The position numbers were made by a program, and so were the translations under genes. This document shows positions 1 to 9,574 of a stretch of 64,000 nucleotides of DNA, one piece after another. Below the pieces are notes generated by a model. It worked only from the letters and a program-made list of their open reading frames with translations, ran no database searches and was not told the DNA's origin. Source of the stretch: Seminavis robusta (taxonomy: Eukaryota; Bacillariophyta; Bacillariophyceae; Naviculales; Naviculaceae); contig CAICTM010000009.1 in the NCBI GenBank assembly GCA_903772945.1, positions 62,001 to 126,000 of the forward strand. Reading direction: 5' to 3'. The stretch's first letter is position 1. Every line of letters begins with the position of its first letter.

Positions 1-3000
1 CCAGTGCCAGTGCGGGTAGTAGAAGACGAACGTCTACCGTGTCGGCCATTCCCAAGAACATCAACGCGACGGTACGACGATTGGAGCCTGGCATGAGCAT
101 GAGCATGAGCATGGGCAACAGCAGCAGTCACACCATTGGCAGTGGCGCTGAACCAGGAGTGGGCTTAGTCACGGGACGACGCAATCGAGGATTCGCCAAC
201 AACGTAGAACTCCTGGGGTCGGCTGCGGAATTCGAATTCCTCAATCAGGCAACCACCAATCCATACACAAGTCCTCCCGCGCCCAACAAAACCGTCAACG
301 TAGATGTCTACGGATTCTCCTCTCCTGGGGCCTTTCATGAATACCAAGATGGATCCGATGGCATGTACGCCAGAGAACGGAGAGAATCTGCCGTCAGCAA
401 TAACAACAATAACAACAGAAGATCCAGTGCCTTGAATCCTCCCATCGAACCACTCCTCGCGTCCAATCATAGACCCGTTCGAAGAGTCCACACCGGAAAC
501 GATGCACCCAACAAGAGACCATCAGGATCACTACACCGACAACGACAAGATAGATCCAACTCCAATTCGCCTACACCGGGACTCATTTCGGCAGATCCAA
601 GAAGAAGGGCTCATTCACCTCCTCGAAATCGTCCATCACACATTACTAGTAGTCACTCGCACCACAACAGCAATCACAACAACTCACAGACGCGCTTGAG
701 TACCGTAAGTGCACTCACCGATTACGATAGTATGGTCAGCAGCAGTCGACTCTACGATGATGAGGATGCTGATGATCGGAAGAAACCTGCCCCCAGTCGA
801 AACGAAGGATCGCTCGACCACAGCGATCGAGATTGGACCGGAAGAAGTTTGCTCTATGCCGACAGTAGACATCGCATGAGTACGGCCAGTACCCTGTCGG
901 CATTCTCCGATGAAATGGGAGTCAGTCAAAGCTCACTCATGACCGACGACAATGAATTCCTCAAGGATCACGATCAGCCCAAAAAGAGAGCTCCCGATTA
1001 CCACAACAATCACAACAATCATCATATTGATGGCTTTGACTACGACGACGGCGATCTCAACAATGATGATATTATTGGCAACTCCAATTGCAGTTCGTCT
1101 TCCCGTAGAAGGGTCAGCACGAGAAATTACGCCGTCGAACCATGCTCCAAGCAAATTATTACCGGACAGAATGAAGATATCGAAATGATGCGAATTGTCC
1201 AACGCATTGCCATGGAGGAAGACACCAGCATGTCCAGTCTGGGAGACGATTTTTCCGATTCAAATCTCGTAGGTTTGGGAGGAAAGAGAATTTCCCACAG
1301 CAGTTCGTCTTCGGGTGCTACATGTACAGGCAGACGAGATTCCAGTGCTCGTAGAGTCTCGGCGGCCATGATGACGCCCTCCGAACCAACCATTACCGAA
1401 GAAACGGAGCATTCGGGTGCCTTGGATACTTCCTCGGCTGCTTCGACAGATAGACCAGATCCACCCGGGGATACCATCAACACGCCCTGGCTCTATGATC
1501 ACAGCAACAGCAGCATCAACAACAGCAACAGCAACAATTCCAAAAGCGGCAAGGCCAAAATGACGCGTGCCACGCGGCCTGGGGCTGTCAGCATGGCGAT
1601 GAATGGAACCAGTAGTGAACCGCTACTGGGAAAAGTCAAACGAGCACCCGCCACTCAGCCAGGTGTCGTCAGTGTCGTAGGTAGTGCCGCCACAGAACCA
1701 CAACATGGCAAGGGAAGGAGACTAACCCAAGCCACTCGTCCGGGAGCTGTCAACGTGAGTGTAACCGAGGTTCAGGAACCAGGAACACTTTCGCCGTCAT
1801 CACCATCACCGCGGGAAGCGGTGATGGATATTGACGATATCAACCAAAATTCCCTCTCGTCCATTCCAGTGCCTCCTCTCCTCCCACTGTCACAAAAACA
1901 ACAAGGCAAAGCAAGACGGACAACTCCGGCGACGAGACCCGGTGCCGTCAGTGTTCCAGCATCAGACGAAGACTTGACTTCCCACCACGATTCCTCCAAC
2001 AACAACATGTCACTGGGAGACTCGACGTCATCCATGCAAGACGAGCCAGATCGCAAAATCAGACGAGCACCCACTTCCAGACCCGGAGCTGCCAGCGTCA
2101 TGGCATCCTCAGAACCTTCCTCGGGTAATAATCCACCACGGCAAAAAGCGAGCGTTGGCGTCCATACAGCGGATTCCGCTAAAGCAGACCCCGATTGTGG
2201 AAAAGGACTGCGACGAACGAATGCGACGGTTCCAGGAGCCGTCAGTGTTTCAGCAGACGACAATCAGGAAGAGCCACGCTCCTTCCAGCACTCGAAAGTT
2301 CGGCATCGAGGTGCTTCACAACCAGGTGCAGTAAGTGTGCCGGGCGGTACTAGCAACGAAGATCAACAAGAGACCAAGAGTGGAGCGAGGGGACTACGAA
2401 AAACATCGAGGCCTGGAGCTGTAAGCGTCAATGCCGACAACCAACAGACCCAGGAAACGGCAAAGGAGGGGAAGTTGTCTGGCTTGCGCCGTGGCAAAGT
2501 AAAGCCGGGTGCTACGAGCGTTAGTGGCACATCGGAACAAGATGAGGCCGAACAAACTAAAACTGGCAAGTTTCGACTGGGGCAGAAACCAGGGGTGGTT
2601 CGTGTGGTCAGCAAAACTTCCACAGACGATTCCTCCAAAGCGTCGGACAAAGATGGCAAGAAGACGGAAGAGAATTGGAAGGTGAAGAAGCCGGGTGCTG
2701 TTAGTGTGACGTCTTCCGAGGACGACTCCAATTACTTCGACAGGCAAAGCCCCACGCCCGACACGGAAGAACCAGCCATGGACCCCGGTGGAATTATGGT
2801 GTCGGAAGTTGGCGTAGACAGTGACGATGTGATTCCAACAGCAGGAACCAATGAGGCAAAGGAGGTCCCTTCCGCGTCTGCTCCCCTACCCCCAATCGCA
2901 CCATCACGCCCGCCGCAAAGACGTACCAATGCGCCCACCAAGCGAGTTGCATCTCGCCCTGACGCACTGCTTCCAAATGCCCCCTTGCCCACTCCTGGGA

Positions 3001-3185
3001 ATCGTGGCAAGACCGACGCGGGGGCATCTACCAAGAAGGAAAAGAAAGGAATGATTCGTCGTATCTTTTCACGAGGCAAGCACAAGCAGCCAGCAGACAA
3101 AGCGGAGGAAAATATGGACTCTTTTGATCCAGACAACCCTATGCTGAGGAGATCGGGCACGGGTCGAACCTATCCGGGGAGGTAG
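1..3185 (+). CDS. Disordered protein with 11 basic-PGAVSV motifs (5' partial)
   Basis: The frame is open from position 3 with no clear ATG start, so the 5' end lies outside the window; about 1,060 residues are visible. The product is low-complexity and rich in Ser, Asn, Arg and Asp. From about 1545 to 2715 a short motif recurs 11 times: a Lys/Arg-rich stretch (GK-x-RR), a few Thr/Ala/Ser residues, then (R/K/Q)PGAVSV. Examples are ATRPGAVSM, ATQPGVVSV, ATRPGAVNV, TSRPGAASV, KVKPGATSV and QKPGVVRV. Spacers of 20-60 residues are acidic and Ser-rich. The C-terminus is basic (KKEKKGMIRRIFSRGKHK). There is no membrane segment or recognised domain. The same motif occurs in the N-terminal region of the LRR gene at 18629. 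Function unknown; a cytosolic scaffold with repeated docking or phosphorylation sites is only a guess. Confidence 0.8.
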   Translation, partial: SASAGSRRRTSTVSAIPKNINATVRRLEPGMSMSMSMGNSSSHTIGSGAEPGVGLVTGRRNRGFANNVELLGSAAEFEFLNQATTNPYTSPPAPNKTVNVDVYGFSSPGAFHEYQDGSDGMYARERRESAVSNNNNNNRRSSALNPPIEPLLASNHRPVRRVHTGNDAPNKRPSGSLHRQRQDRSNSNSPTPGLISADPRRRAHSPPRNRPSHITSSHSHHNSNHNNSQTRLSTVSALTDYDSMVSSSRLYDDEDADDRKKPAPSRNEGSLDHSDRDWTGRSLLYADSRHRMSTASTLSAFSDEMGVSQSSLMTDDNEFLKDHDQPKKRAPDYHNNHNNHHIDGFDYDDGDLNNDDIIGNSNCSSSSRRRVSTRNYAVEPCSKQIITGQNEDIEMMRIVQRIAMEEDTSMSSLGDDFSDSNLVGLGGKRISHSSSSSGATCTGRRDSSARRVSAAMMTPSEPTITEETEHSGALDTSSAASTDRPDPPGDTINTPWLYDHSNSSINNSNSNNSKSGKAKMTRATRPGAVSMAMNGTSSEPLLGKVKRAPATQPGVVSVVGSAATEPQHGKGRRLTQATRPGAVNVSVTEVQEPGTLSPSSPSPREAVMDIDDINQNSLSSIPVPPLLPLSQKQQGKARRTTPATRPGAVSVPASDEDLTSHHDSSNNNMSLGDSTSSMQDEPDRKIRRAPTSRPGAASVMASSEPSSGNNPPRQKASVGVHTADSAKADPDCGKGLRRTNATVPGAVSVSADDNQEEPRSFQHSKVRHRGASQPGAVSVPGGTSNEDQQETKSGARGLRKTSRPGAVSVNADNQQTQETAKEGKLSGLRRGKVKPGATSVSGTSEQDEAEQTKTGKFRLGQKPGVVRVVSKTSTDDSSKASDKDGKKTEENWKVKKPGAVSVTSSEDDSNYFDRQSPTPDTEEPAMDPGGIMVSEVGVDSDDVIPTAGTNEAKEVPSASAPLPPIAPSRPPQRRTNAPTKRVASRPDALLPNAPLPTPGNRGKTDAGASTKKEKKGMIRRIFSRGKHKQPADKAEENMDSFDPDNPMLRRSGTGRTYPGR

Positions 3186-5195
3186 AGCTCCACCATGATG
3201 TCGCTAAGTTAAAGAGTCTTCATCACAGCAGCTTACTTGTATCACTCAAGCTGCGTTGTCATTGGTCTACGCACAGTGTTCGAAGTGGACATAGCCTTTG
3301 TCAAGAAATGGGTGGTTCAGCCAGGGCGGAGCCCCTGGCCCAGCGTCTGGCCCCTTCCAGGCTGGGGGTGTTCCTTCCATCGTCGCAGACCTGGTCGTTG
3401 GCTTTTCCAGCCAGACCGTTTTCTGGCTACCGCCATGATTAGAATGTCTCCGGAACGGCGTAGATCGTCACAATATTTTTTGGCGGCAAGGTTGAAAACT
3501 CTTTCAAAGCAACTCGAAACAAGCCATTTCATTCCTGTCTGCTCGGAGGAGAGATCACAATGAACCTATCTCCAGCAATTCGAGGTCACTCGGCACCTTG
3601 TTCGTCCGAAGTTAGTTGGACAGGTCCTATTGCATGGTATGGCTACGTCCATCTAAGGCAGCTGGCTGCGTCCGGGAACCTGGGCAGTGCTGGTTCACAG
3701 GCCCGATTCTAGCTGGAAAGGAAACTTTAGCTGCAAAGAATTAGCTACTACAGTGATGGCGGCTTCTCGGCAGAACGACATCTCCTAGCTAGGCAGTCTA
3801 CTGTGCCGGTAGTCGTAGACAGGCTGGCCTTTGGCTCATAAAAAGCCATGTTAGCAACTTTAGAAGGGGGTTTAGAGCAGGGAGCTTATCTACTGTAGAT
3901 CTAGTTGCAGCAGCGGTAATGACTTTCTCTACATTGTAGCTACTAGTAGCCAGTATTGTATCGCATATCAACCTCCAGTTTCACCCTGTAAAGGTCCACC
4001 GCAAGACAGAAACACAGAAACATGAACCAGCATTTGCTTTCTATTTCAAAATGATAGAGAATCGAATCTCTCCTCCTCTCATCTTCACTGGTGGAGATTC
4101 GTGCCTCCAACTGTTGGAAGTATGCAATGGGCTTTGATTGTCAATCGCAGCAGGAACACACCGGTACGAGCCGAGTCGAGTCATGTTCCGTCACTATGTA
4201 TGTGTCAGTCCTCTCTTACGCTTTACTAGTACTAGTACTGGTAGCTAGAGTACCGTACCGGAAGGTGTCCCTTCATTATTTATTTCGCTTGGTGGCTTTC
4301 TTGGTCGCTTGGTTGCTTGGTTGCTTGGCTCTTGGCTTGGCCTTGGCGTTTGGTGGAACCTGGTCACTGGTCACCACTGCAGCACTGCAACCACTTAAGG
4401 GGAACACTGCCAAACTGCGTGCCACTTCTTGCACACTAAATAAACGCACTGAGTACGAGTACAGTACAGTAGTAGCAAGAGAGAATCAATCGAATAAAGG
4501 AAGGCCCTGAATGTTAACTATTCTGCGGCCATCAAGAGGAAGAACAATACCACAAGAGTCTTTAGCAGTCCAGGTAAGGTGAGGCTTATGTTTATTTTTA
4601 TTAGTAGCCAAACCAGAATACCGTACTCTAATGCCATGAGAACTGCGTAAACTCAAACTGACTTGATCAAATTCCCCTATCTCTGCTTTTAGTTAGACCT
4701 ATCATAGATCTATGATAGTACTCGAGTACCGTAACTGATTTGCAATTGATATTCACTCCCGCGATACCTGGTGGCGCGATATCAATGGTTACGAGTGATG
4801 GCATTATTTGCTTGAAAAAGTGCGGATAAACACCTTTATGCAGCTACTGTAGTTCCGTATACGGAACTACAGTAGCTGCATACTGGTACTTGAGTAGACT
4901 ACGGTACCTGGACAAACCTAGCCAACAATCTTACTAGTACCCCGGCGGCTCTGGCTGTAATCTCTACTAGCTAGTCTAGACTCTAGCTAGCTATGCTAGT
5001 AAAGAACGATCACAAAAGAAAAAAGAAGCCTCACAGTAGACTAGTCTATTACCATCATCCATCATCCACATCAATCCAGAACAAAGGCAAGGTTGCCAGA
5101 GGCCACCATAAAAACCGAACACACCTGTTGATCACTGTACAAGTCAACCAGCCGAATCGAATCGATACTAGCTAGCTAGCTACTTGGAGGTGACT
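3186..5195. other. Intergenic, 2.0 kb
   Basis: No credible gene seen. It holds CTAG-type short repeats, pentamer repeats of GAATC, a run of TTGCTTGG-like units near 4295-4345, and the 46-bp perfect palindrome listed separately. The last bases before the next gene are a CTAGCTAGCTAGCT tract at 5168-5181. Confidence 0.7.
4837..4882. repeat. Perfect 46-bp palindrome with no loop
   Basis: Two 23-nt arms are exact reverse complements meeting at GTA|TAC (centre 4859/4860). The symmetry stops at 4836/4883. It lies in non-coding DNA between two plus-strand genes and could form a cruciform or a hairpin in RNA. Confidence 0.9.
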
Positions 5196-6278
5196 ATGGG
5201 ATACGAATCGAGCGCGATGAGCATGACCATGAGATCTTCTTTCAACAACGATCTGAAGCATTCAGATTCTGCTGAGCAAGAGCTGCGTCTCCAAGATGTC
5301 TTTGAGTCGACTACTGGTATTAATAGCAGCACTGGTACCGCCAGCACTTCGATGAGCCCCGAAAGCCAGGGCAGCGAGCATTCGTCTTCTAGTGGAGATG
5401 GTGGAGGTCTCTCGGAAGATCTCGTCCGACAGTTCAACGCCTCCGTGGGCTCCGCGTCGCTGCATCGATCAGTGGCAGAGTTCTATTTGGAAATGTCAGC
5501 TCACGATGTTGGCTCTGCCGTCAGCTTCTTCAAGCAAACCCTAAACCATCCTTCTGCAAAGCAACAGCAAGAGCAGTCGCAGGAACAGTCTCCACCTCCA
5601 CGCCGATCCCTTTCACCTCGGCCATCCCATTCAGCAACAGCAAGACGCCTCAAGTCCCATGACCATGACATGTCGGGCGATGGTGCTGCGATCCGTCCGC
5701 GCAGGCAGACTCCCAAACGAAACAAGTCCTTTGATGCTGCTGAGGCTCCCACTGTCACGGCACCTCCCGCGGAAAGAACCAATCACCAACACTACATTGA
5801 TCGTACATGTAGTCCTGGTCTTCTTCCGCAGAAGGCTACCACTACAAGTATTCCAAGATACACGTCCGTTGCCGTCACTCCTGCCGCCATGAAGGTCCCT
5901 TTCCGAGGACATAGATCCAAGCCTGCCATGCCGCTGGTACGCTCCAAGTCGGAGCGCAGGGTTCGGGAGTACACTGCAAACACCGCCATGAGCACCACTG
6001 CCCACACTCACCCGGGCCATCCGTCTCGTCAAGGTCCTGATGTCCGTCAATGTCCGCCACGCACCCGAAGCAGCGACAGCAGCGTTTTCTTCAAACAACA
6101 TGATTGTACCACAGGAACAGGACATTACTACCAGTACCAGAACGATTCTGCCGCCGTCACTCGCCCACCGACAGCCCAAAACAACCACTACCAAAGGGCC
6201 ATTTCAGCTAGGCAATTGCACTCGTCGTCTTGGGAACCTCCCTCAGGGACTCCCTTGTCATCCAACCCAGCTGCTTAA
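5196..6278 (+). CDS. UBA-like domain protein with disordered tail
   Basis: Single exon, 360 residues. I chose the ATG at 5196 because the in-frame codon upstream (5184) is TTG. Residues about 72-117 (SEDLVRQFNASVGSASLHRS followed by VAEFYLEMSAHDVGSAVSFF) have the spacing of a UBA-like three-helix fold as found at the N-terminus of p47/FAF-type adaptors: helix, loop, an xFYLE helix, then a DV-x-AV-x-FF helix. That fold usually binds ubiquitin or a related partner. The rest is Ser/Pro/His/Gln-rich and basic, with no second domain such as SEP or UBX, so this is not a standard p47 protein. It converges on the LRR gene on the other strand, 138 bp away. The stop codon runs straight into a CTAG repeat. 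Confidence 0.75.
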   Translation: MGYESSAMSMTMRSSFNNDLKHSDSAEQELRLQDVFESTTGINSSTGTASTSMSPESQGSEHSSSSGDGGGLSEDLVRQFNASVGSASLHRSVAEFYLEMSAHDVGSAVSFFKQTLNHPSAKQQQEQSQEQSPPPRRSLSPRPSHSATARRLKSHDHDMSGDGAAIRPRRQTPKRNKSFDAAEAPTVTAPPAERTNHQHYIDRTCSPGLLPQKATTTSIPRYTSVAVTPAAMKVPFRGHRSKPAMPLVRSKSERRVREYTANTAMSTTAHTHPGHPSRQGPDVRQCPPRTRSSDSSVFFKQHDCTTGTGHYYQYQNDSAAVTRPPTAQNNHYQRAISARQLHSSSWEPPSGTPLSSNPAA

Positions 6279-6416
6279 CTAGCTAGCTAGCCATATTCTT
6301 TTGCGCCATGGTGTCAAAATAGCATAGCCCACAGTTTAGAAAAAAGACACCAGATTCGATTCATTCCGTTGGCTGCAACGGTGGTTGCTTCCGGACCGCA
6401 TGGTCGACCAAATAGC

Positions 6417-8792
6417 TCAATAGTTACAGACCCTGGAGCAAAAACAGCAGCGACAGGAGATCTTGTCACAGCTAGCAGTCATCGTATACGTATCAAGACG
6501 ACAAACCTCCTCCGGCATCGTACCGCGAATATTGTTGCAATGTATGTTGAAGTTGAGCAGATTGGTAAGTAACCCAATTTCTGCAACGTACAAGCAAACG
6601 ACTGTGAGACGGACACATTGGAAACTCGTTGGAGAATCGAATCGAATCCATCCAAACTCACCACTGGGCACCGAACCTCCCAATCGGTTGAAACCCAGGA
6701 AAAGAGAAGTCAATTGAGTGAACAATCCAAGCGTCGTTGGTATGTTACCGACAAGGTGGTTGGCAGAATACGAAAACTCTCGCAAGGACGTCATGCCAGC
6801 CAACTCGATGGGAATCATAGCTGATAGCGTCTGGGCCAAATCAGTGCCGGAGATTCGAATCTCTTCCAATGACGAGAGGAGAGATATTTCTGGGGGCATT
6901 GTTCCAACGAGTCCCCGAAGGTCAGTGGTCGCAGTACCATCCAACGATAGCTGCGTGTAAGCACCCTCCTCATTGCATTGACTGTCCACCAGCGCCCACC
7001 TCGTCTCGCCCCATTCACATTCATGGACATCGTAATCTAGATAGTTTTCAAGATCAGAGTCAAACCAAACACCTGGAACGTCTCCTCCAAAGGAGTAAAA
7101 AAACGTCACCAGGGCAAATTGTTGCTGTCGGCGCCATTGCGGAAGTTCGTCTAGATACGGATGCCACTTCATCCATCGGTAGGCTTTCGCCTGAGGACTG
7201 TCCGGCGACACCTGCAGAACCCCGATTGTAAAGTCTGGCAGCTCCACAATTTGATATGACTGGCTGGCACCGCCATTTTCACCGTCCATGTCGCCGTCCA
7301 CTGTTGATTCGTCTGTGAAGGTCGGAGAATCGGTTTGCAGCGGTTGCTCCTCCACGGAAAAACAATCAGGATTGGGTCCTGTTTGAAACCTCCAATCGGT
7401 TGACACGGTCACTTCTGGTATGGTTTGGACTAGCAATTCTTCGTCCTCTTGGATCAAAGTGGTCCCTTGGTTGAGACAAGTAAGCCATCCGAAAGGGCTG
7501 CCAGAAGGATTTGTTTGGGAATCCATGAACGAGAATATAGTGTCCATTCCACACTCGATGACGCTATCATCGTACAGCGTATCTTCGGCACATTGTACGC
7601 CCAGTTGAAGGGCGAAATAAATATCGGTCACAAGAAGTGCAGCATCCGGTTGTGCGCACACGGTCGTTCCATTATTCATGGATGCAACGGTGGTGGGGAT
7701 ATAATTTGATTGGCAGGAATACTGAATTGACTGGAACTGATTCACGTAGGATGCCTCCAGAGTCGGTAGTGAAGTCGGCAAATCAATTGCCGTACAATTC
7801 AACACGGAGTCATCGATATATCTGCAGTTGACAGAATCACGGCTAGGTGATGATAACCACTCAATTATCCCGTTGTCACACGTCAACAAGAAGCTTGGTG
7901 CGGATACAATACAAGTAGCTCCGGATACTGATTGAAAGTCATCACTCTTCAATAGCCAAGCAAAATTGACTGTGAAATAAACTGTCTGTAGGTGATGAGG
8001 CGGTAGTAGAGAGCTTGTTGCTGGTTGTGTTGCCTCGTAAGGGCCTGAAATCTCCGGTTCCAGTTGCAAGATACATGCGGTCGGAACATGATGAATGTCG
8101 GTGAGCACTTGGAGAGGTTGAAAAGTGACATTGCAGTCACCCTCACACAACTTCCCGTTGGTGCACCAAAACTCGTTCGATGGGTGTTTATTGTCAGGGT
8201 AAAAGTTGTGGACGTTTTGGCCTTGGCATTCAAAGAAGTAATCGTCATTGACTGCCGTTGAGAGGGAACCGTTTGTGATGCTCTCAGCAGCAGCATCGTT
8301 GGAAGAATCTGCGCAGAGAATATTCAGCCGGCTCAGGTGCCAAATTTGGTTGACTGCTCCGTCTTCTGTCTCGAGGCAGTAGACGTCTTGCTCAGAAGAG
8401 TCTGTGTAGACAAACGTCGACTGAAGGTCATTGGAAGAGTTTCCCTCACAGGCATAGAAGATGGAGCCAAAGGTGCTGTTGCTCTTGTAGACTTCTTGGA
8501 GTGTCGTGGTACACTCAATCGAGCTTCGATTGGTTTGCACACATTGAATGCTTTCGTCGGAAGTGGCCTCAAAATCGATCAGTCCTTCTCCTTGACAAAC
8601 AGCTTCAAGTTCTGCTGGCTCATCTGGTCCACAGAGACCTGAGACTTGCAGCTGAAAGTCCCCTCGATACTCCAAACGAAACAACGAGGAGGTCCTTGCT
8701 TCGGCCACGGTTCCAAATAGTTTGAAGCTACCGGTACGAATCAGGCAACAGAGAAAGAGTACCAGGGAAGATAAGCCTATGGACCGTCGCAT
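6417..8792 (-). CDS. Secreted LRR protein with Cys-rich ectodomain
   Basis: Exons (minus) 8792-6662 and 6580-6417; 764 residues. I chose the ATG at 8792 because it starts a clear signal peptide (MRRSIGLSSLVLFLCCLIRT); the frame continues upstream but in AT-rich leader. About 500 residues with regular Cys and many N-glycosylation sequons follow, then an acidic linker. Next comes an LRR N-cap module (RWMKWHPYLDELPQWRRQQQ, then FALVTFFYSFGG and ECEW), and about five plant-type LRRs ending in a Cys-rich tail. The intron 6581-6661 (GTGAGT...TTGCAG, 81 nt) joins VPS to EIGLLTNLLNF, restoring the LRR consensus. There is no transmembrane helix after the signal peptide, so it is probably secreted or wall-bound. 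The N-cap matches that of the LRR gene at 18629. Ligand unknown. Confidence 0.85.
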   Translation of the reverse strand: MRRSIGLSSLVLFLCCLIRTGSFKLFGTVAEARTSSLFRLEYRGDFQLQVSGLCGPDEPAELEAVCQGEGLIDFEATSDESIQCVQTNRSSIECTTTLQEVYKSNSTFGSIFYACEGNSSNDLQSTFVYTDSSEQDVYCLETEDGAVNQIWHLSRLNILCADSSNDAAAESITNGSLSTAVNDDYFFECQGQNVHNFYPDNKHPSNEFWCTNGKLCEGDCNVTFQPLQVLTDIHHVPTACILQLEPEISGPYEATQPATSSLLPPHHLQTVYFTVNFAWLLKSDDFQSVSGATCIVSAPSFLLTCDNGIIEWLSSPSRDSVNCRYIDDSVLNCTAIDLPTSLPTLEASYVNQFQSIQYSCQSNYIPTTVASMNNGTTVCAQPDAALLVTDIYFALQLGVQCAEDTLYDDSVIECGMDTIFSFMDSQTNPSGSPFGWLTCLNQGTTLIQEDEELLVQTIPEVTVSTDWRFQTGPNPDCFSVEEQPLQTDSPTFTDESTVDGDMDGENGGASQSYQIVELPDFTIGVLQVSPDSPQAKAYRWMKWHPYLDELPQWRRQQQFALVTFFYSFGGDVPGVWFDSDLENYLDYDVHECEWGETRWALVDSQCNEEGAYTQLSLDGTATTDLRGLVGTMPPEISLLSSLEEIRISGTDLAQTLSAMIPIELAGMTSLREFSYSANHLVGNIPTTLGLFTQLTSLFLGFNRLGGSVPSGEFGWIRFDSPTSFQCVRLTVVCLYVAEIGLLTNLLNFNIHCNNIRGTMPEEVCRLDTYTMTASCDKISCRCCFCSRVCNY

Positions 8793-9295
8793 GGTCTCCT
8801 CCGTACATGTACATGTACCAAGTACAGGAATAGAATCTATTTGCAAGTTGTGAGGGGTGGAGATAAAAATTGATGTCGTGAGTTGTGAGGTGTTGTGTGT
8901 TGTGTGGTTGTGTGTTGTGAGAAGGTTGGGAAAGAAAGAGACCTGATAGTTTAGTAAATTAACTGGCTTAAAAGAGGCTTTGCAGGCTTCTTCATTTGTC
9001 TGCTTGGCGATCCTTTTAGTTGCCATGGCGGCATGGCTTGAGTTGCTGTGGACTTGCTTTCAGTTGCTATCCCAAGATGAGCTGAGAATTGGAAATGCCA
9101 CAGCATTCCTTTTGTCCTCACATTGTTTCTGTAGAGCCACAGGTTTTCCGGTATCAAAACCTTTAGGTAACGGTACCAGCAAGCTACCTTTGATCCCCTT
9201 GGCAGCCACCCGCCTCCACAAGCCACCGGCAGGTGACACAATAGTTGTACAGTACAGTGCGATAGGCTACAAAGAATTGGAGTGACGACCAGAGC
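8793..9295. other. Divergent spacer, LRR gene / small membrane protein
   Basis: Head-to-head 503-bp spacer that must hold both promoters. It contains a TACATGTA-type palindromic repeat near 8803-8818 and a GT-rich tract (repeats of TTGTGTG) near 8878-8922. An open frame at 8980-9285 has no supporting features. Confidence 0.6.
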
Positions 9296-9574
9296 ATGAA
9301 CGACGCACGCGAGAGAGCCATTGTGGAAGCACGCGTACGGGAGCGACAATGGATGTACTGGGGGCCCTTGGCCGTCGCTCCAATCCCCTACATGTGTGTC
9401 ACGCTTTATCGATCGGCCAAGACACCACAAACCAAGCAGCTATTGCTGGGGGTGGGGATGATTGGAATTCCAGTGGCTACATATGCCACAAGAGTGTATC
9501 TGATGCAGAATCCTGGAGATGTGTCCAGAATTGGATTGGAAAAGCAAAGGCAGGAGGTCAACAAGCTGCCTTGA
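9296..9574 (+). CDS. Small protein with two membrane segments, unknown function
   Basis: Single exon, 92 residues, from ATG at 9296. A charged N-terminus (MNDARERAIVEARVRERQW) is followed by two hydrophobic stretches (about 20-37, WGPLAVAPIPYMCVTLY; about 48-68, LLLGVGMIGIPVATYATRVY) linked by a basic loop, and a charged tail. This layout fits a small organelle or ER membrane protein. I do not recognise the family. Support is moderate: an ATG, balanced amino-acid use and a membrane topology that makes sense. There is no homology I can name. Confidence 0.6.
   Translation: MNDARERAIVEARVRERQWMYWGPLAVAPIPYMCVTLYRSAKTPQTKQLLLGVGMIGIPVATYATRVYLMQNPGDVSRIGLEKQRQEVNKLP

Noticed and set aside
4091-4510. 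139-codon plus-strand frame with a hydrophobic stretch
   Set aside because: It starts at GTG, and the hydrophobic part comes from TTGCTTGG-like repeats. No targeting signal or domain.
8980-9285. 101-codon frame with a hydrophobic start upstream of the small membrane protein
   Set aside because: It overlaps the promoter interval and has no clear ATG context or conserved feature.
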